From Patescibacteria group bacterium (GTDB lineage: Bacteria > Patescibacteriota > Minisyncoccia > Minisyncoccales > Staskawiczbacteraceae), in assembly GCA_018895235.1 (NCBI GenBank), contig JAHIOM010000011.1, positions 1 to 48,967 of the forward strand: a DNA stretch of 48,967 nt, written 5' to 3'. Shown here piece after piece: positions 14,474-23,354 of the stretch; positions within the stretch are counted from its first letter, which is position 1; the number at the start of each line of letters is the position of its first letter. The notes beneath the pieces were generated by a model. The model ran no database searches. It was not told the DNA's origin and saw nothing but the letters and a program-made list of their open reading frames with translations. Both the position numbers and the translations under genes were made by a program.

Positions 14474-14902
14474 TTAGCTCTCTTTTATAGAAATGCCCTT
14501 TTTGTTTTTAGTTAAGTTTTTGGGGAATTTTATCATCAAAAGACCTTTATTAAATTCTGCCTGGGAATGAGAAACATCAATATCTTCAGGTAAGATTATT
14601 TTTCTGGAAAAGGAGCCCCAGTGGCATTCCCGGTAAAAATAGTTTTTGTTATCATTATTTTCAGGATTCGGCCTGCACCCCTTTATTATAAGCATGTCTT
14701 TATCAATTTGAATTTCTATCTCTTTGGAAGAAATGCCGGCTATAGCCGTTAATACCACGAAGTTAGATTCATTTTCGTAAACATCTACTGCCAATTGCCC
14801 GTCGCTTTGGAAGAGTTTTTCTCCCCCCTTATTTAACACTTCTGCCGGGATGGGAGAAGACGAGGATGGTTCTTTTATTTTTATTTTTTTGGAAGAATAC
14901 AT
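14474..14902 (-). CDS. Hsp20/alpha-crystallin small heat shock protein
   Basis: Small heat shock proteins hold unfolding proteins in a refoldable state without ATP. In these 142 residues the alpha-crystallin domain runs from about 42 to 135: LAVDVYENESNFVVLTAIAG, IEIQIDKDMLIIKG, then FYRECHWGSFSRKIILPEDID and AEFNKGLLMIKFPK. The last is the family A-x-x-x-n-G-v-L-x-i-x-x-P strand. The N-terminal arm is short and Ser/Pro/Lys-rich. Its start overlaps the upstream PrsW-like gene by 22 nt, so it is the last gene of the tsaD-valS-prsW-hsp20 operon. Confidence 0.92.
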   Translation of the reverse strand: MYSSKKIKIKEPSSSSPIPAEVLNKGGEKLFQSDGQLAVDVYENESNFVVLTAIAGISSKEIEIQIDKDMLIIKGCRPNPENNDNKNYFYRECHWGSFSRKIILPEDIDVSHSQAEFNKGLLMIKFPKNLTKNKKGISIKES

Positions 14903-15654
14903 ATACTTTTCATCTTTTTAAGTTTTCTAAACGCCAGGGTGATAAACAAAGCAAGGCCTAATAAGATTACTACGGGAATAATAAACTTTAATGGTGTTCC
15001 AATTTCCATTATAGAGAAATTATAGAGACCGTGCAACAGAACGGCGATTGACAGTCCTAAAATCGTTAGTCCCGACCTTCTATTTTTAAAGAGCGACAGA
15101 GCCAAGAAATAGCCGACTAGTCCGGAACATAAGGCGTGCAAGAAAGTTGCGCCAACAAACCTGAAAAAGCTGATAATAATGGTTCTGGTAAAAAGTTCAT
15201 TCAAAGAGAATATTTTTTCAGCCGGCGGCAACAGGTATAAAATATTTTCCAAGGCAGCAAAACCCAAAGCGCCGACTATCATATAGATCATTGCGTCCAC
15301 CGGTTCGTCAAAGGCAAGATTTTTTAAAACCTTTCCTTTGACTAACAGATATTTGAAGAGCTCTTCAACGAAGGCTATAGCTAAAAACCAATAAAGCAGG
15401 GAAGTTAAAAGGGAAGGAAGGGTAATTGCGTTTATTACATGCGCTAATCCAAACTCCACTGCAAAAACCGGTATAGTAATTACCATTCCCCAAAAGAAGA
15501 TTTTTAAAATCATTCTGGTAGGCTCGGCAAGTTTGTCTTTTCTTAAAAATTGCAAAAGCCAGGTAACGCTCGCTGTCGTTCCGAAAAATATATATATAAC
15601 AAAACGCGACATTGGTACTGCTATTCTTGCTAAGAGAGGAATTAAAAAATTCAT
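14881..15654 (-). CDS. PrsW-family intramembrane protease
   Basis: The 257 residues contain about seven to eight transmembrane helices. The metal-binding motifs of the PrsW/CPBP type are present: VEELFKYLLVKG (EExxK, about 91-100), FLHALCSGLVGYF (about 164-176) and LLHGLYNFS (about 207-215). PrsW cuts membrane-anchored anti-sigma factors in Bacillus; the target here is unknown. The gene follows valS by 6 nt and overlaps hsp20, so it shares their expression. Confidence 0.85.
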   Translation of the reverse strand: MNFLIPLLARIAVPMSRFVIYIFFGTTASVTWLLQFLRKDKLAEPTRMILKIFFWGMVITIPVFAVEFGLAHVINAITLPSLLTSLLYWFLAIAFVEELFKYLLVKGKVLKNLAFDEPVDAMIYMIVGALGFAALENILYLLPPAEKIFSLNELFTRTIIISFFRFVGATFLHALCSGLVGYFLALSLFKNRRSGLTILGLSIAVLLHGLYNFSIMEIGTPLKFIIPVVILLGLALFITLAFRKLKKMKSICILPKK

Positions 15655-15660
15655 GCAATT

Positions 15661-17748
15661 TTATGATTTTGGCTTGCCCTCCGAAGTTTTAACGTAGGAG
15701 GGCCATTTCTCGACCATCAAAGATTTTTTTCTGTTTTTAACTGGCAATTGCTGATAAATTTCCTCGGTTATAAAAGGAATAAACGGGTGTAATAATTTCA
15801 GAGAGGTTAACAGCGTGTATAAGATAACTTTTTGACTTTTTGCCCCTGAGCTTTGAGTTTTGAATTTTTCTATATAAACGTCGCAAAAGTCATGCCAGAA
15901 AAAATCGTATAGTTTATGGGCTGCTTTACCGAAATTGAACGCCTTAATGTCTTTTGTAGTTGATTCTACTATTTTTTCCAATGTTTTCAAAATCTTTTTA
16001 TCGGCTGAGGTTAAATCTTTATCTTTAGGTTTGTTTATTAATAGCGGGGTATTACCTGTTTTTTGCAAAACAAACCTTGAAGCATTCCAGATTTTATTGC
16101 AAAACTTTTTACCCATTAAAATATTATCTTCCACAAATTTTATATCTTGTCCTCCCATAATCTGGAAAGATAAACCAAAACGCGTAGCATCAGCTCCATA
16201 TTTTTCAATTAAATCCATAGGATTAATGCCGGTGCCAAGGGATTTTGACATTCTTTTCCCATCTCTGGTTAAAACTGTAGCGTGAATTATTACATCTTCA
16301 AAGGGTATTTTTCTCATAAATTCCATTCCCGAAAATATCATTCTTGTAACCCAAAGATTTAAAATGTCCCTGGCAGTAGTTAATACACTTGTCGGATAGA
16401 ATGTTTTTAAATCTTTTGTTTTTTCTGGCCAGCCCAAAGTAGCGAACGGCCAAAGGGCTGAACTAAACCAAGTATCTAAAACATCATTCTCGCCCTCAAG
16501 GGGAATTTTATGGCCCCACCAGATTTGGCGGGATACACACCAGTCCTTTATATTAGAAAGCCAATCAAGATAAGGTTTTTTAAAAGAAGCGGGATGAAAC
16601 TTTATTTTTCCATCTTTAACCGGCTTTCCTGCAATCTTGGCGAGTTCCTTCATATTCAAAAACCATTGTAGAGAAGGGATTGATTCAACCGTGGTATGGC
16701 AGCGATAACATTTTGGGATTTGATGTTGGTATTCTTCAATCTTTTCTAAATAACCCTGTTCTTGTAAATCGGCAACAACTTTTTCCCTTGTTTCCAAAAT
16801 CCTTAGTCCTGAATATTTTTCCGGCACATTTATCATTTTTCCTTTTTCATCAATAACCTGAACAATTTCCAATTTATGTCTTTGTCCTATTTCATAATCA
16901 ACAAAATCATGAGCGGGAGTTACTTTCAAGGCGCCCGTGCCAAAATTAACATCAATTAAATCATCGGTTACAACAGGAATTTCTTTATTAACGAGGGGCA
17001 GTATAAGTTTTTTACCGATTAAACCCTTAAATCTTTTGTCTTTTGGATTAACCGCCACTGCCGTGTCTCCCAACATTGTTTCCGGTCTTGTAGTGGCAAC
17101 AGTAATAAATTTATTTTTATCATCTGCCAAAAGATATTTTATATACCAAAGTTTTCCTTTTTCTTCTTCGTATTCCAGTTCCAAATCAGATAAACTGGTT
17201 TGGCACCTTGGGCACCAACTAACCACCCTTTTTCCCTTATAAAGCCAGCCCTTTTTGTAATAATGTAAAAATGCTTCTTTCACTGCTTCAGAATAACCTT
17301 GGTCCATGGTAAAGCGAGTTCTTGACCAATCAAGCGAGCAGCCTAATTTTTTAAGTTGATTTAAAATAATATCCCCGTATTTATTTTTCCAAGCCCAAAT
17401 TTCTTCAATAAATTTTTCTCTGCCTAAATCAAACCGAGATTTTCCCTCTTTTCTTAATTTTTTTTCAACTACATTCTGAGTAGCAATTCCAGCATGATCG
17501 GTTCCCGGCAGCCAAAGGGTTTTAAAACCCTGCATTCTTTTAAACCTAATTATTGTATCTTGAATAACCGAGTTTAACGCATGGCCCATGTGGAGTTCAC
17601 CCGTAACATTTGGAGGGGGAATAACTATGGTAAAGGGCTTTTTATGGGTTTTAGGAAGTTTGTCGGGATTAAAAAAGCCGGACTCCTCCCAGAGTTTATA
17701 AATCTTTCCTTCAACTTCTTTTGGTTCGTAAGTTTTTGGTAAATCCAT
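15661..17748 (-). CDS. valS: Valyl-tRNA synthetase, compact form
   Basis: A class I synthetase that charges tRNA-Val. The HIGH box is PPPNVTGELHMGHAL (about 44-58). The editing domain has TTRPETMLGDTAVAVNP, and the KMSKS box is GKRMSKSLGTG. With 695 residues it is much shorter than the usual 860-950. Two parts are missing. The second zinc-knuckle region, normally between GHKIP and DVLDTWFSSALWPF, is cut to a few residues (LEGEN). The C-terminal coiled-coil arm is also absent. CYRCHTTVES remains from the first knuckle. It starts 8 nt after the tsaD stop. Two valine tRNAs (UAC and GAC) are in the same window. Confidence 0.95.
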   Translation of the reverse strand: MDLPKTYEPKEVEGKIYKLWEESGFFNPDKLPKTHKKPFTIVIPPPNVTGELHMGHALNSVIQDTIIRFKRMQGFKTLWLPGTDHAGIATQNVVEKKLRKEGKSRFDLGREKFIEEIWAWKNKYGDIILNQLKKLGCSLDWSRTRFTMDQGYSEAVKEAFLHYYKKGWLYKGKRVVSWCPRCQTSLSDLELEYEEEKGKLWYIKYLLADDKNKFITVATTRPETMLGDTAVAVNPKDKRFKGLIGKKLILPLVNKEIPVVTDDLIDVNFGTGALKVTPAHDFVDYEIGQRHKLEIVQVIDEKGKMINVPEKYSGLRILETREKVVADLQEQGYLEKIEEYQHQIPKCYRCHTTVESIPSLQWFLNMKELAKIAGKPVKDGKIKFHPASFKKPYLDWLSNIKDWCVSRQIWWGHKIPLEGENDVLDTWFSSALWPFATLGWPEKTKDLKTFYPTSVLTTARDILNLWVTRMIFSGMEFMRKIPFEDVIIHATVLTRDGKRMSKSLGTGINPMDLIEKYGADATRFGLSFQIMGGQDIKFVEDNILMGKKFCNKIWNASRFVLQKTGNTPLLINKPKDKDLTSADKKILKTLEKIVESTTKDIKAFNFGKAAHKLYDFFWHDFCDVYIEKFKTQSSGAKSQKVILYTLLTSLKLLHPFIPFITEEIYQQLPVKNRKKSLMVEKWPSYVKTSEGKPKS

Positions 17749-17756
17749 ATAGTTGA

Positions 17757-18941
17757 TTATTCTATTTTAAGATTAGCATCAACTTTGATTTTTTTCCACT
17801 TTTCTTTTTTTCCACCTTTATATTTAAAGTAGCCGGCAATTGCTACCATCAAAGCATTATCGGTGCAGTTTTCCGGCTTTGGAATGAACAGTTTAGCTTT
17901 CGGGACCAACTTTTTTACCCTTTCTGTAAACTGTTTTCTTAATTCCTTATTCGCCACTACGCCGCCGCCGAGGATTATTGATTTTGCTTTTCTGTTGATT
18001 GCGGCATTAATAGTTTTTCTGGCTAAAACATCAATTATTGACTGTTGAATCTCTTTGCACATTTCTTGGATGTATTTTTTATCTTTTCTTACCTTTTTTA
18101 AATTATCATAAAGCACCGCAGTTTTTAAACCGGAAAAACTAAAATCATAATCTTTAGTGTTTATCATCGGACGAGGCAACTTAATTTTCGGTTTGCCGAA
18201 AAATTCAGCGGCCCGTTTGGAAATTTCAGGTCCGCCGGGATAACCCAATCCCAGAATTCTTGCAGTTTTGTCAAAACATTCGCCGGCAGCATCGTCTCTT
18301 GTTTCACCTAGAATTTCATATTTGCCGAAGCCCTTCATTAAAAATAATAAAGTGTGGCCGCCAGAAACAATTAGACAAATGGCGGGGAAATCCCTTTTGA
18401 TTAGTTTCTTTATTTTTCCGTTCTGAAGCATATTTACAAAAATATGAGCTTTAACGTGATTTACTGAAATTATGGGTAAATCCCAAAAATAAGATAGGGT
18501 TTTAGCAAAATTTACTCCGGTCCATAAACATGGTTCAAGCCCAGGCCCGTTTGTTACTGCGATTAAATCGATATCTGGTTTTTGGTATTTTTTAAAAAAA
18601 GAAGTAATTCTTTTTTGCAGCTCTTTTTCTCTTTCTAATATTTTTTCTAAATCTTTAAACTTAAAACTATAATCTTTCTTTTTAGATTTTGAGTTTTTTA
18701 TTTTTGATAATCTCGATTTTCTTAGAGAATCAATTAAAACTGGCACCAGATTTTTTTGATGTTCCCTTTTCGCCAGAGCCGGGTAAACCCCGCCCCATTT
18801 TTTATGGATTTCAACTTGCGAAGATATGATATTACTTAGAACCTTAAAAGAGCCGTTTTCTCCGGTTTTTACTATAGTAATTCCAGTATCGTCGCAAGAA
18901 GTTTCAATCGCTAAAATTGTTATTTCTTTCTTAGTTTTCAT
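17757..18941 (-). CDS. tsaD: tRNA N6-threonylcarbamoyladenosine transferase TsaD
   Basis: TsaD transfers threonylcarbamoyl to A37 of ANN-decoding tRNAs, together with TsaB, TsaC and TsaE. The nucleotide-binding ETSCDDTGI lies near the N-terminus. The iron ligands are in NHVKAHI, and VSGGHTLLF, DDAAGECFDKTAR and GGGVVANKELR are all present. Compared with E. coli it carries an extra Lys/Glu-rich segment of about 50 residues (about 77-125, before DLIAVTNGPGLEP), which I associate with Parcubacteria-type TsaD. It heads the operon with valS. Confidence 0.95.
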   Translation of the reverse strand: MKTKKEITILAIETSCDDTGITIVKTGENGSFKVLSNIISSQVEIHKKWGGVYPALAKREHQKNLVPVLIDSLRKSRLSKIKNSKSKKKDYSFKFKDLEKILEREKELQKRITSFFKKYQKPDIDLIAVTNGPGLEPCLWTGVNFAKTLSYFWDLPIISVNHVKAHIFVNMLQNGKIKKLIKRDFPAICLIVSGGHTLLFLMKGFGKYEILGETRDDAAGECFDKTARILGLGYPGGPEISKRAAEFFGKPKIKLPRPMINTKDYDFSFSGLKTAVLYDNLKKVRKDKKYIQEMCKEIQQSIIDVLARKTINAAINRKAKSIILGGGVVANKELRKQFTERVKKLVPKAKLFIPKPENCTDNALMVAIAGYFKYKGGKKEKWKKIKVDANLKIE

Positions 18942-18956
18942 TATCTTTACATTTTG

Positions 18957-19049
18957 TCAGAAAACTTGCTTTTTTTCAATCCATTCGATATACTCAGGAT
19001 TGCCCTGAACTTGTCTGGGGGTAATTTTTAAGATAAAATTAAAGAACAT
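18957..19049 (-). CDS. Possible 30-residue small protein
   Basis: An ORF too short for the track reads MFFNFILKITPRQVQGNPEY... and ends ...EKKQVF, 15 nt upstream of tsaD. The composition looks protein-like (TPRQVQGNPEYIEW). However, it overlaps the plus-strand promoter of tRNA-Glu and I see no Shine-Dalgarno sequence. It may be real, a fragment of an older gene, or chance. Confidence 0.3.
   Translation of the reverse strand: MFFNFILKITPRQVQGNPEYIEWIEKKQVF
19011..19039 (+). promoter_or_regulatory. Promoter of tRNA-Glu and glycosyltransferase
   Basis: TTGTCT (19011-19016) and TAAAAT (19034-19039) are 17 nt apart. The tRNA starts 13 nt after the -10 box, so the leader is only a few bases. Confidence 0.7.
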
Positions 19050-19051
19050 TT

Positions 19052-19123
19052 GCCGCTATCGTCTAACGGTTAGGACACTAGCTTTTCAAGCTAGTAATCG
19101 GGGTTCGATTCCCCGTAGCGGCA
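19052..19123 (+). tRNA. tRNA-Glu(UUC)
   Basis: The acceptor is GCCGCTA/TAGCGGC with discriminator A. The stem CTAGC/GCTAG encloses the loop TTTTCAA, giving UUC. CCA is not encoded. The glycosyltransferase ATG lies 8 nt after the tRNA end. Confidence 0.95.
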
Positions 19124-19131
19124 CCCGTAAA

Positions 19132-20658
19132 ATGGAAAAAACCTATCTTAACATTTCAAAAGCATCGGATATTGCCGTTTTTAAAGAACGGATAACTTAC
19201 CGGTTTTTAGAAATGATTCCGGGTTTAATAAGTTTGGGGACCCTTTTTTGGGTTCTTGTTTTGTCTTGGTGGAGACCAGCCTGGGTTGCAGTTTTTATAA
19301 TCCTTTTCTGTTTTTATTATTTGTTGAAAATCATTTTTTTAGCATTTCACCAAGTGGTCAGCTATTTTAAAATGAAAAGACATTTAAAAATTGATTGGGC
19401 GACAAGAGTAAAAAAGATAAATAGGTGGAAAGATATTTACCACTTGATTATTCTACCGACTTACAAAGAGGGGATTGAGGTAATAGAAGAAAGCGTGGGA
19501 GCATTGTTAAACTCTCGGTACCCCAAAAACAAGATGATTGTTATTTTGGCTATTGAGGAAAGGGCAGGAAAAAGAGGATTAAAAATTGCAAGGGATATAA
19601 GAAATAAATATAAGGATAAGTTTTTAAGGTTTGAGGTTTCCCTGCATCCCAAAAACATACCGGGCGAAATAGCGGGAAAGGGTTCTAATTCTGCTTGGGC
19701 CGCGAAAATAGCAAAGAAAGAAATTATTGATATTTTAAAGATCCCCTACAAGAATGTTTTAGTTTCTAATTTTGATATTGACAGCAAGGTTTATCCTGAT
19801 TATTTTTCCTGTCTAACCTGGTATTATTTAAAAGTAAAAAATCCTCTCAAAACCAGCTATCAGCCGATTCCCGTTTATAACAATAATGTTTGGAACGCCC
19901 ACGCTTTTTCCAGAGTAGTTGCGACCTCAAACACCTTTTGGCAGATGGTTCAGCAAGAAAGAGCCGAGAAGCTTACAACTTATTCAACTCATGCCATGCC
20001 CTTTCAGGCCTGGGTAGATGTTGGTTATCCTGCAAATATAGTTTCTGATGATTCCAGGATATTTTGGCGCGCCTACCTCTATTACAACGGCAACTATCGG
20101 GTAGTCCCTATTTATTACCCGGTTTCAATGGACGCAGTGGTAGCTAGTAACCTTTTGCAAACAGCAATTAACCAATACAGGCAGCAAAAAAGGTGGGCTT
20201 GGGGCTGCAATGAAATCCCCTATTTAATTTATGGTTTTTGGAAGAATAAAAAAATTCCAAAGTGGAACAAATTTATTCATTTATATACCGTGATTGACGG
20301 GTTTTGGTCATGGGCGACCGCCGCCCTTTTGATTTTTTGTTTGGGTTGGTTGCCGGTGGTGTTGGGCGGAGAAAAATTCAGCACGACAATTCTTTCTTAT
20401 AACCTGCCCTTCTTAACAGGAAGAATTATGACTTTTTCTTTAATAGGTTTGATTATTTCTGCTATTTTAAGCACTTTGATGCTGCCCCGCCGGCCAAAAA
20501 ACATTAGTCGGCTAAAAGGGCTTACTGTATTTTTACAATGGATTTTGCTGCCCTTTACCTTAATTATTTTCGGAACATTTCCGGCATTAGATGCCCAAAT
20601 TCGTTTGATGCTGGGCCGTTATATGGGATTTTTAGTTACAGAAAAGGTGAGGAAGTAA
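19132..20658 (+). CDS. Membrane glycosyltransferase, family 2 type
   Basis: The 508-residue enzyme has two N-terminal transmembrane helices (about 29-75), a GT-A catalytic domain and about four C-terminal helices. The catalytic domain shows LPTYKE, the metal-binding VSNFDIDSKV (DxD), the acceptor-site DDSRIFW and QYRQQKRWAWG (Q-x-x-RW). This layout is that of processive or lipid-linked GT2 enzymes such as cellulose/hyaluronan synthase relatives. The sugar and acceptor are unknown. The ATG is 8 nt after tRNA-Glu with no Shine-Dalgarno sequence. Its stop codon directly abuts the recG stop codon on the other strand. Confidence 0.88.
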   Translation: MEKTYLNISKASDIAVFKERITYRFLEMIPGLISLGTLFWVLVLSWWRPAWVAVFIILFCFYYLLKIIFLAFHQVVSYFKMKRHLKIDWATRVKKINRWKDIYHLIILPTYKEGIEVIEESVGALLNSRYPKNKMIVILAIEERAGKRGLKIARDIRNKYKDKFLRFEVSLHPKNIPGEIAGKGSNSAWAAKIAKKEIIDILKIPYKNVLVSNFDIDSKVYPDYFSCLTWYYLKVKNPLKTSYQPIPVYNNNVWNAHAFSRVVATSNTFWQMVQQERAEKLTTYSTHAMPFQAWVDVGYPANIVSDDSRIFWRAYLYYNGNYRVVPIYYPVSMDAVVASNLLQTAINQYRQQKRWAWGCNEIPYLIYGFWKNKKIPKWNKFIHLYTVIDGFWSWATAALLIFCLGWLPVVLGGEKFSTTILSYNLPFLTGRIMTFSLIGLIISAILSTLMLPRRPKNISRLKGLTVFLQWILLPFTLIIFGTFPALDAQIRLMLGRYMGFLVTEKVRK

Positions 20659-22860
20659 TTATTCCAAATGAATCTTTTCGCGGAACATCTTTAGTTTATT
20701 CTGTAAAACAGGATATTTTTTTAATTCAGGATCTTCTTGTAAAATCGCTTTTGCTGTTTCTCTTGTTTTTTCAACCAGTTTTAAATCCCTTAAAGAATCC
20801 ATCATTAAATCAGGAATGCCCCACTGCCTGTTTCCAGATAAATCGCCGGGTCCCCGGATTTCTAAATCCTTTTCTGCTAATTCAAACCCGCTGTCAAAAT
20901 CAACCAAGGCCTTTAATCTTCTTCTGTTTAACTGGTCTGGTGAGGTAGTTAACAAAAAACAGTATGATTGATATTTTGCCCTGCCAACCCTGCCCCTGAA
21001 TTGATGAAGTTGGGCCAAACCAAATCTTTCAGCTCCCTCAATCATCATTACTGTTGCGTTGGGTATATCAATCCCGACCTCAACAACCGATGTGGATACT
21101 AAAATATCGGTTTTTTTATTTTTAAAATCTTTCATTATTTTCTCCTTTTCTTTACTTTTCATTTTTCCGTGGAGCATTGCGACTTTTAGGTCCGGGAAAA
21201 CATTTTTTGACAATTTCTCATATTCTTCTTCTACCGCTTTTACTTCTGACCAGCCGTTGAAATCTTCCGCTTGAGGCAGGGGCCCTATAATTGCGCTTGA
21301 ATCTTCTGAACTTTCTAATTTTTTCTTCTTTTTATTTTCAATTCGCGGACATATTACAAAAACCTGTCTTTTTTTCTTAACTTCCTTTCTTATAAACTGA
21401 TAGGTTTTTTCTCTTTTTTCAGGTCCTATAATCTCAGTGATTATTTTTTTTCTGCCTTTTGGCATTTGGATAATTAATGATAAATCTAGGTCGCCATAAA
21501 CAGTTAAAGCCAAAGTACGGGGGATTGGGGTGGCAGTCATTGACAATAAATGGGGGATAATGCGTTGGTTATTTTGAGCGCATAATTTGGCTCGCTGTTC
21601 TACGCCGAATCTGTGCTGCTCGTCTACCACTACCAAAGCCAGTTTTCCGAATTTAACTTTATCTTGTATCAAAGCGTGAGTGCCGATAAGAATATTTAAT
21701 TTTGTATTTAGTTTTTTGGTGTAGGGATTTATTTCTCCCTTTATCATTTTCAAAAGTTTGTTTCTGGAGACCTCAATAGTGTCATTTTTAAGCTTGCGGG
21801 AATATATTTTATCTTCTTTTCCCGTCATTAACCCCACGCTTAGATTAAAATCTTTTAAAACGTCAAATACGGTTTTAAAATGCTGTTTAGCTAAAATTTC
21901 TGTTGGGGCCATAAACGCTGTTTGGTATCCTGCTTTGGCCACGTTTAAAGTAGCAATTGCCGCAACAACTGTTTTGCCGGAGCCAACATCACCCTGTAAA
22001 AGCCGGTTCATTGGCCTTGATTTTTCCATATCTTTTAAGACCTGCCAGGCTGACTTTCTTTGGTCATCGGTAAGATTAAAAGGCAAAGATTCTACGAAAT
22101 CCTTGATGGTGTCTAATTTCACCGGGATTGAAACTGCTTTTTCTTTTGCCAATTTTAACCTCTCTCTTAAAACAAAAAGTTCGATATAGAATAATTCTTC
22201 AAAAGAAAATCTTTTTTTAGCTGCTTCGGCCAATTTTAAAGAATCGGGAAAGTGTATCTGCCAGATTGCTTTATTAATGGGTAAAAACTCGTTTTCTTTT
22301 AATATCTGGGGAGGAAGAGTTTCAGGCAGTTTATTATTTAACTGCAATAATAATCTTTTAATAATAGACCTGAGCCACCTTGAAGACAGTCCTTCGGTTT
22401 CAGGGTAGACAGAAATTAAACCTGAAGTATGGGTTGGAGTTTTTTCGGGGTCCGGCTTTTCGTATTGGGGGTTTGATAGATAAATCCCTTCTTTTTTTGA
22501 GAAAGCGGTTTTTCCGGAAAGCAAAACTTCATCATCTTTTTTTAAGATTTTTGTTAAGTATGGCTGATTAAACCAAGTTACCTGGATTGCTCCGCTATTA
22601 TCTTGAATTATGGCGGTAGTGACAATCATTCTCCTTTTCCATGTTCTTTGGCTTTCAATTTCCAAAATCTTTCCTCGGACAGAACAAGTTTGGTTTAGTT
22701 TAACTTCGCCAATCGGGATTAAATTAGAAAAATCCTCATAACGATGAGGAAAATGAAAAAACAAATCATTTACCGTTTTAACACCGAGTTTTTTGAGTCG
22801 TCTCCGCAAGGTTGGCCCGATGCCAAACAATTCTTCAATTGGAGTAAAAAGAGTTAGCAT
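20659..22860 (-). CDS. recG: ATP-dependent DNA helicase RecG
   Basis: RecG remodels stalled replication forks and Holliday junctions. The 733 residues comprise the N-terminal wedge/OB domain (about 1-160, with FFHFPHRYEDFS) and two RecA-like motor domains. Motor motifs include Walker A GDVGSGKTVVAA, DEQHRFGVEQR (DEQH box), SMTATPIPRTLA and QFRGRVGRAKYQSYC. An extra Lys/Glu/Ser-rich stretch of about 25 residues follows CPRIENK in the second motor domain. It is monocistronic on the minus strand and separated from tRNA-Arg by a terminator. Confidence 0.96.
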   Translation of the reverse strand: MLTLFTPIEELFGIGPTLRRRLKKLGVKTVNDLFFHFPHRYEDFSNLIPIGEVKLNQTCSVRGKILEIESQRTWKRRMIVTTAIIQDNSGAIQVTWFNQPYLTKILKKDDEVLLSGKTAFSKKEGIYLSNPQYEKPDPEKTPTHTSGLISVYPETEGLSSRWLRSIIKRLLLQLNNKLPETLPPQILKENEFLPINKAIWQIHFPDSLKLAEAAKKRFSFEELFYIELFVLRERLKLAKEKAVSIPVKLDTIKDFVESLPFNLTDDQRKSAWQVLKDMEKSRPMNRLLQGDVGSGKTVVAAIATLNVAKAGYQTAFMAPTEILAKQHFKTVFDVLKDFNLSVGLMTGKEDKIYSRKLKNDTIEVSRNKLLKMIKGEINPYTKKLNTKLNILIGTHALIQDKVKFGKLALVVVDEQHRFGVEQRAKLCAQNNQRIIPHLLSMTATPIPRTLALTVYGDLDLSLIIQMPKGRKKIITEIIGPEKREKTYQFIRKEVKKKRQVFVICPRIENKKKKKLESSEDSSAIIGPLPQAEDFNGWSEVKAVEEEYEKLSKNVFPDLKVAMLHGKMKSKEKEKIMKDFKNKKTDILVSTSVVEVGIDIPNATVMMIEGAERFGLAQLHQFRGRVGRAKYQSYCFLLTTSPDQLNRRRLKALVDFDSGFELAEKDLEIRGPGDLSGNRQWGIPDLMMDSLRDLKLVEKTRETAKAILQEDPELKKYPVLQNKLKMFREKIHLE

Positions 22861-22879
22861 GTTTAATAGTTTATCTTAT

Positions 22880-22905
22880 CAAAAAATACCCGCAAGGGGT
22901 ATTTT
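22880..22905 (-). terminator. Terminator of tRNA-Arg
   Basis: On the minus strand AAAATACCCC-TTGC-GGGTATTTTTTG forms a stem with a U-run directly after tRNA-Arg. It lies just before the recG start. Confidence 0.8.
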
Positions 22906-22910
22906 ACATA

Positions 22911-22983
22911 TGCCCTCGGCAGGACTCGAACCTGCAATTTTTTGGTCCGCAACCAAATGTCCTATCCATTGAACGACGAGGGC
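22911..22983 (-). tRNA. tRNA-Arg(GCG)
   Basis: On the minus strand the acceptor is GCCCTCG/CGAGGGC with discriminator A. The stem TTTGG/CCAAA encloses the loop TTGCGGA, so the anticodon is GCG. Most bacteria read CGU/CGC/CGA with ACG edited to ICG by TadA. A GCG tRNA would read CGC and CGU without that editing. CCA is not encoded. Confidence 0.9.
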
Positions 22984-23023
22984 CTCTACTTTAAAACTAC
23001 AATACAATGAACATAAAATCAAA

Positions 23024-23052
23024 TTGACTTTTAGTATTTTTATTGCTAAGGT
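23024..23052 (+). promoter_or_regulatory. Promoter of tRNA-Ser(GCU)
   Basis: TTGACT (23024-23029) and TAAGGT (23047-23052) are 17 nt apart, with the tRNA 13 nt downstream. Confidence 0.55.
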
Positions 23053-23064
23053 TAGTGATTAATT

Positions 23065-23149
23065 GGAGGAGCCGCACGATGGTCGTGCAAAAGTTTGCTA
23101 AACTTTGACCCTTTACGGGGTCTTGTGGGTTCGAGTCCCACCTCCTCCG
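23065..23149 (+). tRNA. tRNA-Ser(GCU)
   Basis: A type II tRNA with acceptor GGAGGAG/CTCCTCC and discriminator G. The stem AAAGT/ACTTT encloses the loop TTGCTAA, giving GCU. The variable arm is GACCCTTTACGGGGTC. Its last 26 bases plus the next one are copied exactly at 23840-23866, as expected for an element inserted at the tRNA 3' end. Confidence 0.92.
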
Positions 23150-23156
23150 CTTTTGT

Positions 23157-23338
23157 AATTTTAACTCAGAATTGGGTTAAAATTAAGAATATGGTGGGAT
23201 GAGAACCCCACAAAAGGGGTCGGGGAAATTGGGTATTTCCCCGTGTAGGAAACCAGCAAAGCGCAAGAAACCGAGGGTTTCTTGGGAGCGAGGGACGAGC
23301 GACGGGTTCTAACGAAGTGGAGTTCCACCTCCTCCGCC
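23157..23338 (+). other. Hairpin-rich segment inside tRNA-Ser cassette
   Basis: I see no convincing gene here. A stem AATTTTAAC.../...GGTTAAAATT (23157-23184) is followed by GGGGAAA/TTTCCCC and CCAAGAAACC-GAG-GGTTTCTTGG-type hairpins. A long-range pair, AGAACCCC with GGGTTCT, encloses the last two. The segment ends with GTGG-AGTT-CCAC then CTCCTCCGCC, which resembles a tRNA-Ser T-arm and acceptor end. It could be a structured RNA or a decayed tRNA-like insertion. Confidence 0.45.
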
Positions 23339-23354
23339 TTAAAATTTATTTTTT

